The position numbers and the translations under genes are program-made. A stretch of 64,000 bases of DNA from Lachnospiraceae bacterium (lineage in GTDB: Bacteria > Bacillota > Clostridia > Lachnospirales > Lachnospiraceae): assembly GCA_017936885.1 (NCBI GenBank), contig JAGBEO010000011.1, forward strand, positions 186,001 through 250,000, in the 5' to 3' direction. Shown one piece after another: positions 54,942 to 63,467 of this stretch. Numbering within the stretch: the stretch's first letter is position 1; every line of letters starts with the position of its first letter. The notes below the pieces were generated by a model. It was given only the letters and a program-made list of their open reading frames with translations, was not told where the DNA came from and searched no databases.

Positions 54942-57671
54942 ATGTCAGACTTAGTGATGGGTATTTTATTTTTTGTTTTGCCCGGAATCGTACCGGTTTG
55001 CATCCGGCAGGGAGTGGGTGATATCAGGAAATCTGCTGCCGGATCAATTGTTTCGGTATGCATCTATGATCTTGCCGCCCTGCTGTGCGGCTATGGTACG
55101 TGTCTGCTGCTGTTTGGCGAAAATGTGTTTTCTCCGGGATTCGGTACACCGGAGGGGACGTTAGCAGCGGAATATGTTCTGTTTTATGTTGTTTATCTGG
55201 TGGCAGCGTACATGGCGGCATTGCTTTTGGCTGTGGCAAAGAGCGCGCTTGTCCGCGAACGAATCAACGGCAAGGCTTGCACGGCAGTGTGTACGGTGCT
55301 TCTTAGTCTCCTGGCAGCGGGAATCGGTTATGATTCCTATGCGGGGAAGCATATTCTGATCAGCGAGGTATGCAGCAATAACCTGACGATTACGCTGGAT
55401 CTGTATGGAGAGAGCAGTGATTATATAGAACTGTACAATCCGTCCCAAACCGGTGTATCTCTGGAAGGTTTTATGCTTACGGAGAAAGAGGGAACCGAAG
55501 GCGTATCCCTTGACGGGTATTATCTGCCGCCCCGTTCCTATTTGCTGCTGTATGCCAATGGAAGGGCAGAGGCAGAAACCAATTCCATTGCGCTGCAGAT
55601 CAGTGCGGAAGGAGAAAGCCTTTATTTGTATGACGCAAATGGCGTTTGTGTTGATAGTATTCAAATCCCGAAATTACCGGCAGATACGGTGTATGCACGT
55701 ATTGGAGAAGATATGGGAACGTGGAGCAGCGCCCGATATGGCTCCCCGGGGGAAGATAATTTTACTCTGACTGCTTATACGGTACCCAGTCTTATGGAAC
55801 CTGTGCTTTCGGCTGAGAGCGGATTTTATGACGGGGCCTTTATGCTCTCCATGGAATGCGGAGAGGGAGAAACTGTTTATTATACACTGGACGGCTCCCT
55901 GCCTACCAAACAGTCCCTGGTTTATACGGAACCGATTGAGATAACGGATGTGAGCGGACGAGACAACTACTATGCCGGTATACAGAATACTTCTATCTAT
56001 GGGAATTATGCTCCGTCAGATTTACTTGATAAGGCATGTGTCGTGCAGGCAATAAGTGTGAACCAGTCGGGCGAGATGAGTGATGTTGCAACAGCCGTTT
56101 ATTTCATTGGATATGACGAAAAGGCTGGTTACGAACATATTAAAGTACTTGCCATGAACGTAGATCCGGTGGATTTATTTTCAGAGGAAAGAGGGATCTA
56201 TGTTCTGGGGGAGACTTACGAGGCTTATCTTCAGGACTGTGAGGAACCGGAATATACAGCCAATACGCCGGCTAATTATGGAAATCGAGGCAGGACGGCG
56301 GAGCGTACGGCGCAGATTGCATTGTTTGACAGTGCAGGGACGCTTTGCGTAGAAGGCAAAGTAGGGATTCGCATTCATGGCGGGTCCACGAGAAGCTACA
56401 GGCAGAAGGGCTTTAATTTCTATAGCAGAGAGCAGTATGGGGAAGAAACTGCGGATATGGGGAAATATATGCTCAGGACCTCCGGAGCGAAGGATACGTA
56501 TCTGACCATGCTGCGGGATGTCTTTATCCAGTCTCTTGTGGAAGACCGCGCCGCTGCCATTCAAAGGGGAGAACCCTGCGCACTGTTTATCAACGGAGAG
56601 TACTGGGGGCTGTATAATCTGCAGGAACGATATTCAGCGGCTTATTTTGAAGAACATTATCAGATTCCTGAAAATAATCTGATCGTGTTAAAGGATTCCA
56701 GAGCCAACGATGTCACAACGACGAAAGTGTCTGTGGGAAGAGAAGCGGATAAGGAGGCCTATGAGGCGTTATTGTCATATGCGCGGGAGACGGATTTAAG
56801 TATCTCGGAGAATTACCGCGAAATCGCTGCGATGATGGACATGCAGAGCTTTATTGATTATTTTGTGACAGAAATGTATGTGGGGAATACGGACTGGCCC
56901 GTGAACAATGTCTGTCGGTTCCGCAGCCGTGAAGTCAGGGGAGGTTCTGCTTATGAGGACGGCAGATGGCGCTGGGCGCTTTATGATACGGATGAATCCA
57001 CGGGAGGCGGCAGTACCGGATATGATATGAATCCCTTTGTGGGGGAAACCTATTATCATAAGGTCAGTCCGCTGGATACGGAGCTGATGGCGAATCTGCT
57101 GGAGAATGAAGCGTTCAGGCAGCAGTTTGTCATAACTTTTCTGGATATGATAAATAAAAACTTTGCGTATTCGCAAGTTCATGATAAACTATATGAGATG
57201 GCAGATGTCTATGCACTGCCTATGGTAAACAGTTATCACAGATTTAACAAGGAAGAATTTACGCAGGACAGCTTCTGGGATAATATTGCGGTTCTGGATG
57301 AGTATATGAAAAACCGTCCTGATTACATGATCTCCTATCTGGCAGAAGCTATGGGATTATCCGGTGACACAGGAAAGGTAAGGCTTGAGACGGTGTGCAG
57401 GAATCGGGCAGAGGATGCCGGAGCGGAAGCTGTTGAATCGTCTAAAGACGGCGGTTATATTATCCTCAATACGATTACCCCTGTATTAGATCAGGGGGAG
57501 TGGGAAGGAGATTATCTGACGGATTATCCTGTTACGGCGACGGCCGTTGCCGGGGAAGGGTATCGGTTTGTCTGTTGGGAAGGAAGCGCAGAATCGACAG
57601 AGGAAACAATAGAGGCTGACGTGCCGGAAGAAGGCATATGTCTGCGGGCTGTTTTTGAATTAAAAGAATAG
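54942..57671 (+). CDS. Membrane-anchored lamin-tail/CotH kinase-like protein, second tandem copy
   Basis: A 909-aa paralogue of the preceding protein with the same order: four N-terminal helices, lamin-tail domain (ISEVCSNNLTITLDLYGES), chitobiase-like beta domain (YYTLDGSLPTKQS), CotH domain and C-terminal B-repeat. The CotH landmarks are IRIHGGSTRSYRQKGFNFY, MLRDVFIQSL, EYWGLYNLQERY and WALYDTDEST. Similar residues run through the full length, so the pair arose by tandem duplication. They have diverged beyond recent copying, which suggests distinct roles. GGAG precedes the ATG, and the stop of the first copy is 2 bases away. Confidence 0.85.
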   Translation: MSDLVMGILFFVLPGIVPVCIRQGVGDIRKSAAGSIVSVCIYDLAALLCGYGTCLLLFGENVFSPGFGTPEGTLAAEYVLFYVVYLVAAYMAALLLAVAKSALVRERINGKACTAVCTVLLSLLAAGIGYDSYAGKHILISEVCSNNLTITLDLYGESSDYIELYNPSQTGVSLEGFMLTEKEGTEGVSLDGYYLPPRSYLLLYANGRAEAETNSIALQISAEGESLYLYDANGVCVDSIQIPKLPADTVYARIGEDMGTWSSARYGSPGEDNFTLTAYTVPSLMEPVLSAESGFYDGAFMLSMECGEGETVYYTLDGSLPTKQSLVYTEPIEITDVSGRDNYYAGIQNTSIYGNYAPSDLLDKACVVQAISVNQSGEMSDVATAVYFIGYDEKAGYEHIKVLAMNVDPVDLFSEERGIYVLGETYEAYLQDCEEPEYTANTPANYGNRGRTAERTAQIALFDSAGTLCVEGKVGIRIHGGSTRSYRQKGFNFYSREQYGEETADMGKYMLRTSGAKDTYLTMLRDVFIQSLVEDRAAAIQRGEPCALFINGEYWGLYNLQERYSAAYFEEHYQIPENNLIVLKDSRANDVTTTKVSVGREADKEAYEALLSYARETDLSISENYREIAAMMDMQSFIDYFVTEMYVGNTDWPVNNVCRFRSREVRGGSAYEDGRWRWALYDTDESTGGGSTGYDMNPFVGETYYHKVSPLDTELMANLLENEAFRQQFVITFLDMINKNFAYSQVHDKLYEMADVYALPMVNSYHRFNKEEFTQDSFWDNIAVLDEYMKNRPDYMISYLAEAMGLSGDTGKVRLETVCRNRAEDAGAEAVESSKDGGYIILNTITPVLDQGEWEGDYLTDYPVTATAVAGEGYRFVCWEGSAESTEETIEADVPEEGICLRAVFELKE

Positions 57672-57745
57672 AGATGGTATAGGACGAAGCCGGATTGATA
57701 AACTGATGACAGTCAGAATTTACGGCGCTTCGGAATGGAGGAAAA

Positions 57746-58084
57746 ATGGTTTGTGTCATTATTTTATTATTGTTAGTACCGGGTATGCTCACATGGAAAA
57801 TTGCAGGTAAGCAGGAGCTGTCAACATGGAAGGATGTGGTCAGGGCATTGGCAGGCTGGCTGGTGCATGATCTGATCATTGTCTGTCTGGTGTATGCAGT
57901 ACTGTACGTTACCAAAGGGGTTAATACAGTCAGCTTTTCTACGGCTTATCTGGGAGAAGAAGTGTACTATTCTATTTATGACATCAGCTTCGTATTCCGG
58001 TATTCTGCACTGGCGCTGTGTGCGGCAGCAGGGCTGGGTATCCTGGAGAGAATCATCGGAAAGCTGATCGGCAGGAGAAAGTGA
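57746..58084 (+). CDS. Small membrane protein resembling the N-terminal module of the CotH proteins
   Basis: A 112-aa protein with about three helices: residues 1-15 (ending in VPGMLTWK), 32-53 and 83-102. The pattern of a hydrophobic start with a PG motif, an Asp-Leu in helix two, a Gly-x-x-S outer loop and a final helix followed by a basic tail matches the N-terminal 125 residues of both CotH proteins upstream (IPGLMP, LPGIVP). It could be a free copy of that anchor. A perfect GGAGG precedes the ATG. The next gene begins 5 bases after its stop. No function is known. Confidence 0.7.
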   Translation: MVCVIILLLLVPGMLTWKIAGKQELSTWKDVVRALAGWLVHDLIIVCLVYAVLYVTKGVNTVSFSTAYLGEEVYYSIYDISFVFRYSALALCAAAGLGILERIIGKLIGRRK

Positions 58085-58088
58085 GCAT

Positions 58089-58940
58089 ATGAGCGCTAGA
58101 GTAAGAGAAAAGAGCATGATTGCCATATTGTGTGCCGGGATGCTGCTGTGTGCCTGCGCGGGCAGTCCCTCTGACAGTGGAGAAACTGCGGCGGATCAGG
58201 AAGAGTATGCGGGCTTTGTGATTACAAGACAGGATCAGCAAACGGATGCCGCAGAGGCAGAAGAGATAGACTTGGGTACCTGCGGTGAGAGGCTTATGAT
58301 TACGGAAGGCGGAGAGTATCTTCTGCATGGCAGTATGGAAGGACAAGTCATCATAGATACCTATGAGGATGAGCTGGTACACCTGTATCTGTCGGGTGTG
58401 GAGATAGATTCCTTGCAAGGCCCGGCAATCAGTGCAGTTTCAGCTTCAAAATTGATTGTGACACTTGTGTCAGATACAGAAAATATCCTGTCCGATACAC
58501 CTGATTATGAGGGGTATGAGGATACGGAGAGCTGCCTTTACAGTGCCGCAGATCTTACGATAAACGGAGACGGTGCACTGTCGGTGTACAGTTATCACGA
58601 GGACGGCATCCGCAGTAAGGACAGGGTCAAAATCATAGACGGTAAAATTGCTGTACAGGCGAAAGGCGATGGTATTCGCGGCAATGACGGTATTGTCATG
58701 AAGGCGGGGACGGTGCAGATTCAAAGTGAGGCAAACGGTCTGCGTACGGTCAACCACAGTGTAAATCCCAGAGGCTGTGTGGAAATATCCGGAGGCAGTA
58801 TTCAGATTACGTCCGGCAGAAACGGAATCAGTGCGGCTTCCGATTTGCATATCCGCGGCGGCAGATGCAGCGTGTATAGTGTGGAAGAAGCTATCTGGGC
58901 AGAAGGTACAAAATATATTGACGAAGGTTGTGTAGAGTGA
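58089..58940 (+). CDS. Lipoprotein with carbohydrate-binding-like beta-helix domain (DUF4353-like)
   Basis: A 283-aa exported protein with lipobox LLCACAGS; the mature part begins at the Cys. After a short acidic linker come beta strands in repeat form: IIDTYEDELVHLYLSGVEI, SASKLIVTLVSDTENIL, LTINGDGALSVYSYHEDGI, and ISGGSIQITSGRNGI. I associate these with the carbohydrate-binding domain of the DUF4353 type that accompanies CotH and VTC genes. It is cut off after about seven rungs, slightly short for the family. It overlaps the following VTC gene by four bases, so the two are translationally coupled. Confidence 0.75.
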   Translation: MSARVREKSMIAILCAGMLLCACAGSPSDSGETAADQEEYAGFVITRQDQQTDAAEAEEIDLGTCGERLMITEGGEYLLHGSMEGQVIIDTYEDELVHLYLSGVEIDSLQGPAISAVSASKLIVTLVSDTENILSDTPDYEGYEDTESCLYSAADLTINGDGALSVYSYHEDGIRSKDRVKIIDGKIAVQAKGDGIRGNDGIVMKAGTVQIQSEANGLRTVNHSVNPRGCVEISGGSIQITSGRNGISAASDLHIRGGRCSVYSVEEAIWAEGTKYIDEGCVE

Positions 58941-59644
58941 ACGCGGTAAAATACAGACACGAATATAAATATCTGATTGATGCCATGCAGCAGGGAATGC
59001 TCAGAATGTATGCTGCGGGAACCCTGCAGCCGGATGCACATGCGGATGAGAACGGAGAGTATCTGATTCGCAGCCTGTATTTCGACAGCCTGGAAGACGC
59101 CTGTTTTTATGAGAATGAGAATGGCGATGATCCCCGGGAAAAGTATCGGATACGGTTTTACAACTGCGACAGCAGCCGCATCAGTCTGGAATGTAAGGCG
59201 AAGACGAGGACCATGACGAGGAAGACTTCCTGTCCGATTACGATAAATCAGTGCAGAAGCTTTATGGACGGAAGGATACCGGAACCGGACAGAAGCGTCT
59301 CACCCAGGCAGGCAGCGATGTTTTGCCAGATGAAGCTTCGGACATTAAGGCCGGTTGTCATAGTGCAGTATATGAGAACACCGTATATCCATAAAGCAGG
59401 GAATGTCCGGGTCACATTTGACTATAACATTGCCTCTTCCAATGATATAGCAGGATTTCTGGACTCTGAGATATCTCTTAGACAGATATTGCCCACAGGG
59501 CAGAGTATCCTGGAGGTGAAATGGGATGAATTCCTGCCATCCTACATCAAGGAGCAGTTAGAACTGGACTCTTTGCAGTGGACCAGTTTTTCTAAATATT
59601 ATTTGTGCAGAAAATATAATTGCTACGGAGGAATCAGAGTATGA
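58937..59644 (+). CDS. VTC domain polyphosphate polymerase-like protein
   Basis: A 235-aa cytosolic protein consisting of a VTC domain only. The tunnel-lining motifs are all visible: RHEYKYLID, IRSLYFDS, EKYRIRFYN, ISLECKAK, VIVQYMRTPY, VRVTFDYNI and ILEVKWDEFLP, that is the basic residues and Glu pairs of the polyphosphate-polymerase fold. Yeast Vtc4 makes polyphosphate from ATP. The GTG start at 58937 overlaps the stop of the lipoprotein gene, with GAAGG upstream. The frame opens three codons earlier at a TTG. It overlaps the DUF4956 gene by four bases, a conserved pairing in bacteria. Confidence 0.88.
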   Translation: MNAVKYRHEYKYLIDAMQQGMLRMYAAGTLQPDAHADENGEYLIRSLYFDSLEDACFYENENGDDPREKYRIRFYNCDSSRISLECKAKTRTMTRKTSCPITINQCRSFMDGRIPEPDRSVSPRQAAMFCQMKLRTLRPVVIVQYMRTPYIHKAGNVRVTFDYNIASSNDIAGFLDSEISLRQILPTGQSILEVKWDEFLPSYIKEQLELDSLQWTSFSKYYLCRKYNCYGGIRV

Positions 59645-60315
59645 ATTTTGCAGATATTTTTAAGAAGTCTTTTTTGGAAGGGTATGCTTCCAGCCGGATT
59701 GACGTGGCGGAAATTATTATTTGTATGTTGATTACGGTGCTGATCGCTGCGTATATCTTTATGGTTTACCGCATTTTAAACAGAAATGCATTTTATAACC
59801 GGAATTTCAACCTGTCTTTGATAGCACTGGCTGTCATTACAGCGGCGATTATTCTGACCATTCAGTCTAATATTGTTATTTCCCTCGGTATGGTGGGTGC
59901 TTTGTCTATTGTAAGATTCCGTACGGCAATCAAAGATCCCATGGATCTGGTGTTTTTATTCTGGGCGATCAGCATCGGTATTATCTGCGGAGCAGGATTT
60001 GCCATTGTAGCAGTGATTGCATCGGTTATCATAACTGTGATAGTATTATTATTTGAAAGAATATCCGTTGATAAGGCGGCAGTGATTCTTTTGGTAAATA
60101 CCACTGATTACAAGACGGAGAGTCAGATCATGAACATCGTGGAAAGCCATTGCAGTATGTATAAGGTAAAAGCGAGAAATCTGACGAAGACGAAACTGGA
60201 TATGGCAGTCGAAGTCAAAACTGACAAGGGTGCCGGTATGGTAGAGAAGCTGATGGATTTGGAATGTGTTACTTCTGCATCCCTGGTAGATCATGACGGG
60301 GAGGTAACCTTCTAA
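59641..60315 (+). CDS. DUF4956 membrane protein
   Basis: A 224-aa protein with about four membrane helices in residues 20-140 and a soluble C-terminal ACT-like domain. It shows VISLGMVGALSIVRFRTAIK, with a conserved charged loop (RFRTAIKDPMD), as in DUF4956. The family is typically encoded beside VTC genes, and a role in polymer translocation or as a membrane partner of the polymerase is plausible (inference). The ATG at 59641 overlaps the VTC stop, with GGAGG 8 bases upstream. Transcription probably ends or pauses in the 160-base gap behind it. Confidence 0.88.
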   Translation: MNFADIFKKSFLEGYASSRIDVAEIIICMLITVLIAAYIFMVYRILNRNAFYNRNFNLSLIALAVITAAIILTIQSNIVISLGMVGALSIVRFRTAIKDPMDLVFLFWAISIGIICGAGFAIVAVIASVIITVIVLLFERISVDKAAVILLVNTTDYKTESQIMNIVESHCSMYKVKARNLTKTKLDMAVEVKTDKGAGMVEKLMDLECVTSASLVDHDGEVTF

Positions 60316-60332
60316 AAGATCGGGTTTTGTCA

Positions 60333-60358
60333 GGAAGAATGCATTTGCGGATTCTTCC
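60333..60358 (+). other. Hairpin in the DUF4956-rfbA gap
   Basis: GGAAGAAT and ATTCTTCC can form a perfect 8-base stem over a 10-base loop. No T tract follows, so it is more likely an RNA-processing or attenuation element than a terminator. Confidence 0.35.
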
Positions 60359-60475
60359 CATGAAATGACAGCATGTTTAAGAGAAGGACATAAATTCGCA
60401 CAATTAGGTAGACGCTGTGACGCGTTTCGCATATGCCTATAAATTTGAGGATGAGAAAGGAGAATGGTTATAGAC

Positions 60476-61345
60476 ATGAAAGGTATTATACTTGCAGGCG
60501 GTTCCGGTACAAGATTGTACCCGCTGACGAAGGCGATTTCAAAACAAATTATGCCGGTGTACGATAAGCCCATGATTTACTACCCGCTGTCAACATTGAT
60601 GCTGGCAGGGATCAGAGATATACTCATTATCTCTACTCCGAGAGATTTGCCGGTATTTAAGGAGCTCTTCGGCACAGGAGAGCAGTTGGGACTGCGGATG
60701 GAATATGCGGTACAGGAATATCCGAGAGGACTTGCCGATGCTTTTATTATCGGTGCGGATTTTATCGGGGATGACAGTGTTGCTTTGGTTCTGGGCGATA
60801 ATATATTCTATGGACAGAGTTTCTCCAAAGTACTGCGGGAAGTAGCGTCCAGGGAACAGGGAGCGACTATTTTCGGCTATTATGTAAGAGATCCCAGAGA
60901 GTATGGTGTGGTTGAGTTTGATGAAAACGGCATGGCGCTTTCCATTGAAGAGAAGCCGGAACAGCCCAAGAGTAATTATGCAGTGCCGGGATTATATTTC
61001 TATGACAATGATGTGGTGGAGATTGCTAAGAATGTGAAGCCCTCTGCCAGAGGTGAGATAGAGATTACCAGCATCAATAATGAATATCTGCGCAGAGGAA
61101 CGCTGCGGGTGGAGACATTGGGACGAGGTTTTGCGTGGTTAGATACCGGCAATCACGATTCCCTGTTAGACGCGGCGGATTTCGTGGCGGCATTCCAGAA
61201 GAGACAGGGACTGTACATTTCCTGTATCGAAGAGATTGCATACAGGAGAGGATTTATTACCAAGGAACAGCTGCTTGCATTGGCCGAACCGCTGATGAAG
61301 ACAGCCTATGGCCAGTATATTGTAGAGGTTGCAAATGGGCTCTAA
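60476..61345 (+). CDS. rfbA: Glucose-1-phosphate thymidylyltransferase
   Basis: First step of dTDP-rhamnose synthesis: dTTP plus glucose-1-phosphate to dTDP-glucose. The nucleotide-binding motif is [16 protein letters not shown], then [16 protein letters not shown], the metal Asp in LGDNIFYG, and [19 protein letters not shown]. Family-typical [12 protein letters not shown] comes near the end. It is 289 aa, full length. AAGGAG stands 12 bases before the ATG at 60476; another ATG four codons earlier touches this ribosome site and is less likely. It overlaps the GH25 gene that follows. Confidence 0.95.
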   Translation: MKGIILAGGSGTRLYPLTKAISKQIMPVYDKPMIYYPLSTLMLAGIRDILIISTPRDLPVFKELFGTGEQLGLRMEYAVQEYPRGLADAFIIGADFIGDDSVALVLGDNIFYGQSFSKVLREVASREQGATIFGYYVRDPREYGVVEFDENGMALSIEEKPEQPKSNYAVPGLYFYDNDVVEIAKNVKPSARGEIEITSINNEYLRRGTLRVETLGRGFAWLDTGNHDSLLDAADFVAAFQKRQGLYISCIEEIAYRRGFITKEQLLALAEPLMKTAYGQYIVEVANGL

Positions 61346-62684
61346 GAGTATAAAAAGAACAATGCTCGCCATGATAGCAATGTTTATCGTGCTGGTTGCG
61401 GTGATAGCCTTCACCAATCTGGACATGGTAAAGCAAAAGCTTGGTTTTTCTGCACCGGAACAGGCGCAGGAGACGGCGGTGATAGCGGAAGCGGATACGG
61501 ACGGTGGACAGATAGGTAATGATTTGTCTGCTTTCCTGCGTGATGAGACTTTTTTCGATCCGGAAGTGAAATTCAAGAGTATTGAAACATATTCCGGCAA
61601 AAACGTATTTCTCGTGATGAGTTCCGTGGCGAAGGATCTGCGCATTATGGTTGTGGACAGCGTGGGAAAGCTGGTAACGGGAGCCGCTTTTAAGGTAAAA
61701 ATACAAGGGGCAGGCGAGTATGAAGATACGGATGAGGACGGTATCATCTATATTGACGGTTTGCGTGCCGGTGAATACAGCGTGTCCTTAGAGGAGATAG
61801 AGGGATATATTGTCCCGAATACCATCACTACAATTCAGGTGCGTCAGGAGATTGAATACCGGGTTCTGGATGAGATCGAATATCTGATGCTGACGGAGGA
61901 TGATGTTGACGCGGATAAGGAAGATAAGGCTGTAAACGGTGCACAAGAAGCAGCAGACGGCAGTGAACATACAGAATTACAATTCGGTAAAGGCAGCGCT
62001 AAGCTGGGAATTGATGTTTCGAAATGGAATGAAGAGATTGACTGGCAGGCTGTCAAAGAAGCGGGTGTGGAGTTTGCCATTATTCGGTGTGGTTACCGCG
62101 GCGCATCCTCCGGTGCATTGGTTATTGATCCGCTGTACGAGCAAAACATTAAGGGAGCCATTGAGGCAGAAATTCCGGTAGGTGTGTATTTCTTTACACA
62201 GGCGTTGAACGAAGTGGAGGCTGTGGAAGAAGCCAGCATGGTGATACGCCTTATAGAAGAATATGACGTAGACTATCCGGTTTTCTTGGACAGTGAGAGT
62301 GCGGGCGGCAAAGGCCGTGCGGACGGATTGGATGCGGAGGAGAGAACGAAGATTCACAAGGCATTTCTGGAGACCGTTTCGGAGGCAGGATATGAGACCG
62401 GTATCTATGCGTCTAGGAACTGGCTGAATGATGAGGTGGATATGACAGAACTGTCAGAATATAGGACATGGCTGGCAGAATACGCAGATGTGCCGACTTA
62501 TGATGAATATTATCATATGTGGCAGTATACTTCTAAAGGAACCGTAGACGGCATTGATACGCGCGTGGATCTGAATCTTTGCTATATGAACATTGATACA
62601 TCGATTAACCATGCTAAGGGTGCTGCGGGATATTCAGGCGTAGTAAGCGGAGACAGCGGCAATGTGCCTACGGGAGACGATTAA
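61335..62684 (+). CDS. Membrane-anchored GH25 lysozyme-type protein, shorter paralogue
   Basis: A 449-aa protein: a short cytosolic start, one membrane helix (about 10-30), a prealbumin-like beta domain (about 95-165), an acidic linker and a C-terminal GH25 muramidase domain. GH25 landmarks are [14 protein letters not shown] (Asp227), [23 protein letters not shown] and the DxE pair Asp319/Glu321 in FLDSESAGG. It shares these with the protein at 48180 but lacks the acidic repeat tract and the Ig-like domains. GAGG precedes the ATG at 61335, which lies inside rfbA, so translation is coupled. It lies between rfbA and rfbC. Confidence 0.9.
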   Translation: MGSKSIKRTMLAMIAMFIVLVAVIAFTNLDMVKQKLGFSAPEQAQETAVIAEADTDGGQIGNDLSAFLRDETFFDPEVKFKSIETYSGKNVFLVMSSVAKDLRIMVVDSVGKLVTGAAFKVKIQGAGEYEDTDEDGIIYIDGLRAGEYSVSLEEIEGYIVPNTITTIQVRQEIEYRVLDEIEYLMLTEDDVDADKEDKAVNGAQEAADGSEHTELQFGKGSAKLGIDVSKWNEEIDWQAVKEAGVEFAIIRCGYRGASSGALVIDPLYEQNIKGAIEAEIPVGVYFFTQALNEVEAVEEASMVIRLIEEYDVDYPVFLDSESAGGKGRADGLDAEERTKIHKAFLETVSEAGYETGIYASRNWLNDEVDMTELSEYRTWLAEYADVPTYDEYYHMWQYTSKGTVDGIDTRVDLNLCYMNIDTSINHAKGAAGYSGVVSGDSGNVPTGDD

Positions 62685-62737
62685 AAGATATTATTACGCG
62701 GCAGAATCAAACATAAGGGAAAGGAATTTAGACGAAA

Positions 62738-63301
62738 ATGGGTAAGATAACAGTTGAAACATGTGAAATTGAAGGATTAAAAGTGATCACACCGACCGTC
62801 TTCGGAGACGCAAGAGGTTATTTCATGGAGACTTATAACTACAATGATTATAAGGCGGCAGGAATCGATCAGGTTTTCGTACAGGACAATCAGTCATCTT
62901 CTACGAAAGATGTGCTGCGCGGACTGCATTTCCAGATTAATCATCCCCAGGATAAGCTGGTGCGCGTGTTGAGCGGAGAAGTGTTCGATGTTGCGGTGGA
63001 TCTCAGACCTGGGTCTGCAACCTACGGAAAATGGTTTGGAGTGATCCTCTCCGCTGAGAATAAGAAACAGTTTTTTATTCCGAAGAATTTTGCCCACGGT
63101 TTCTTTGTATTATCCGATTATGCCGAGTTTGCTTATAAATGTACGGACTTCTATCATCCCAATGATGAGGGCGGTATCATCTGGAACGATCCGGATATCG
63201 GTATCGAGTGGCCTATTCCGGAGGGGACGAAGCTCGTTATGTCTGAAAAGGACACGAAGTGGGAAGGCATTCAGGCTTTTACACAGAAATACCGCAACTG
63301 A
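62738..63301 (+). CDS. rfbC: dTDP-4-dehydrorhamnose 3,5-epimerase
   Basis: Third step of dTDP-L-rhamnose synthesis. It is a 187-aa cupin with the family signature VFGDARGYFMETYN, FVQDNQSSSTKDVLRGLHFQ, DVAVDLRPGSATYGKWFG, and FFIPKNFAHGFFVLSD holding the active-site region. The His in RGLHFQ and the Asp in VAVDLR are the usual catalytic pair. The ATG has AAGGAAT about 12 bases upstream. Without rfbD in sight, the last reduction step must be encoded downstream or elsewhere. Confidence 0.95.
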   Translation: MGKITVETCEIEGLKVITPTVFGDARGYFMETYNYNDYKAAGIDQVFVQDNQSSSTKDVLRGLHFQINHPQDKLVRVLSGEVFDVAVDLRPGSATYGKWFGVILSAENKKQFFIPKNFAHGFFVLSDYAEFAYKCTDFYHPNDEGGIIWNDPDIGIEWPIPEGTKLVMSEKDTKWEGIQAFTQKYRN

Positions 63302-63311
63302 TGCGGTATTT
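63287..63311 (+). terminator. Hairpin at the rfbC stop codon, possible weak terminator
   Basis: AAATACCGCA and TGCGGTATTT pair perfectly over 10 bases with loop ACTGA. The stop codon ends in the loop. Only a short T run is present, so termination is probably partial. Confidence 0.4.
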
Positions 63312-63467
63312 AGCGGCAGATCAAATGTAGATCTGTATCTGGTTTACAATCATGGAAGCGATGCATGAGAAACTGCCAAACTGGAGCAGAGTTTTGGCAT
63401 GAAGCAAAAGTCCGCTTGTAAGAGTATACGGTCTGTAAATCAACAGAATAACTGTAAGGTCAGAAAG

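Noticed and set aside
61329-61334. TTG start for the second GH25 gene
   Set aside because: The ATG two codons later (61335) has the better spacing to GAGG.
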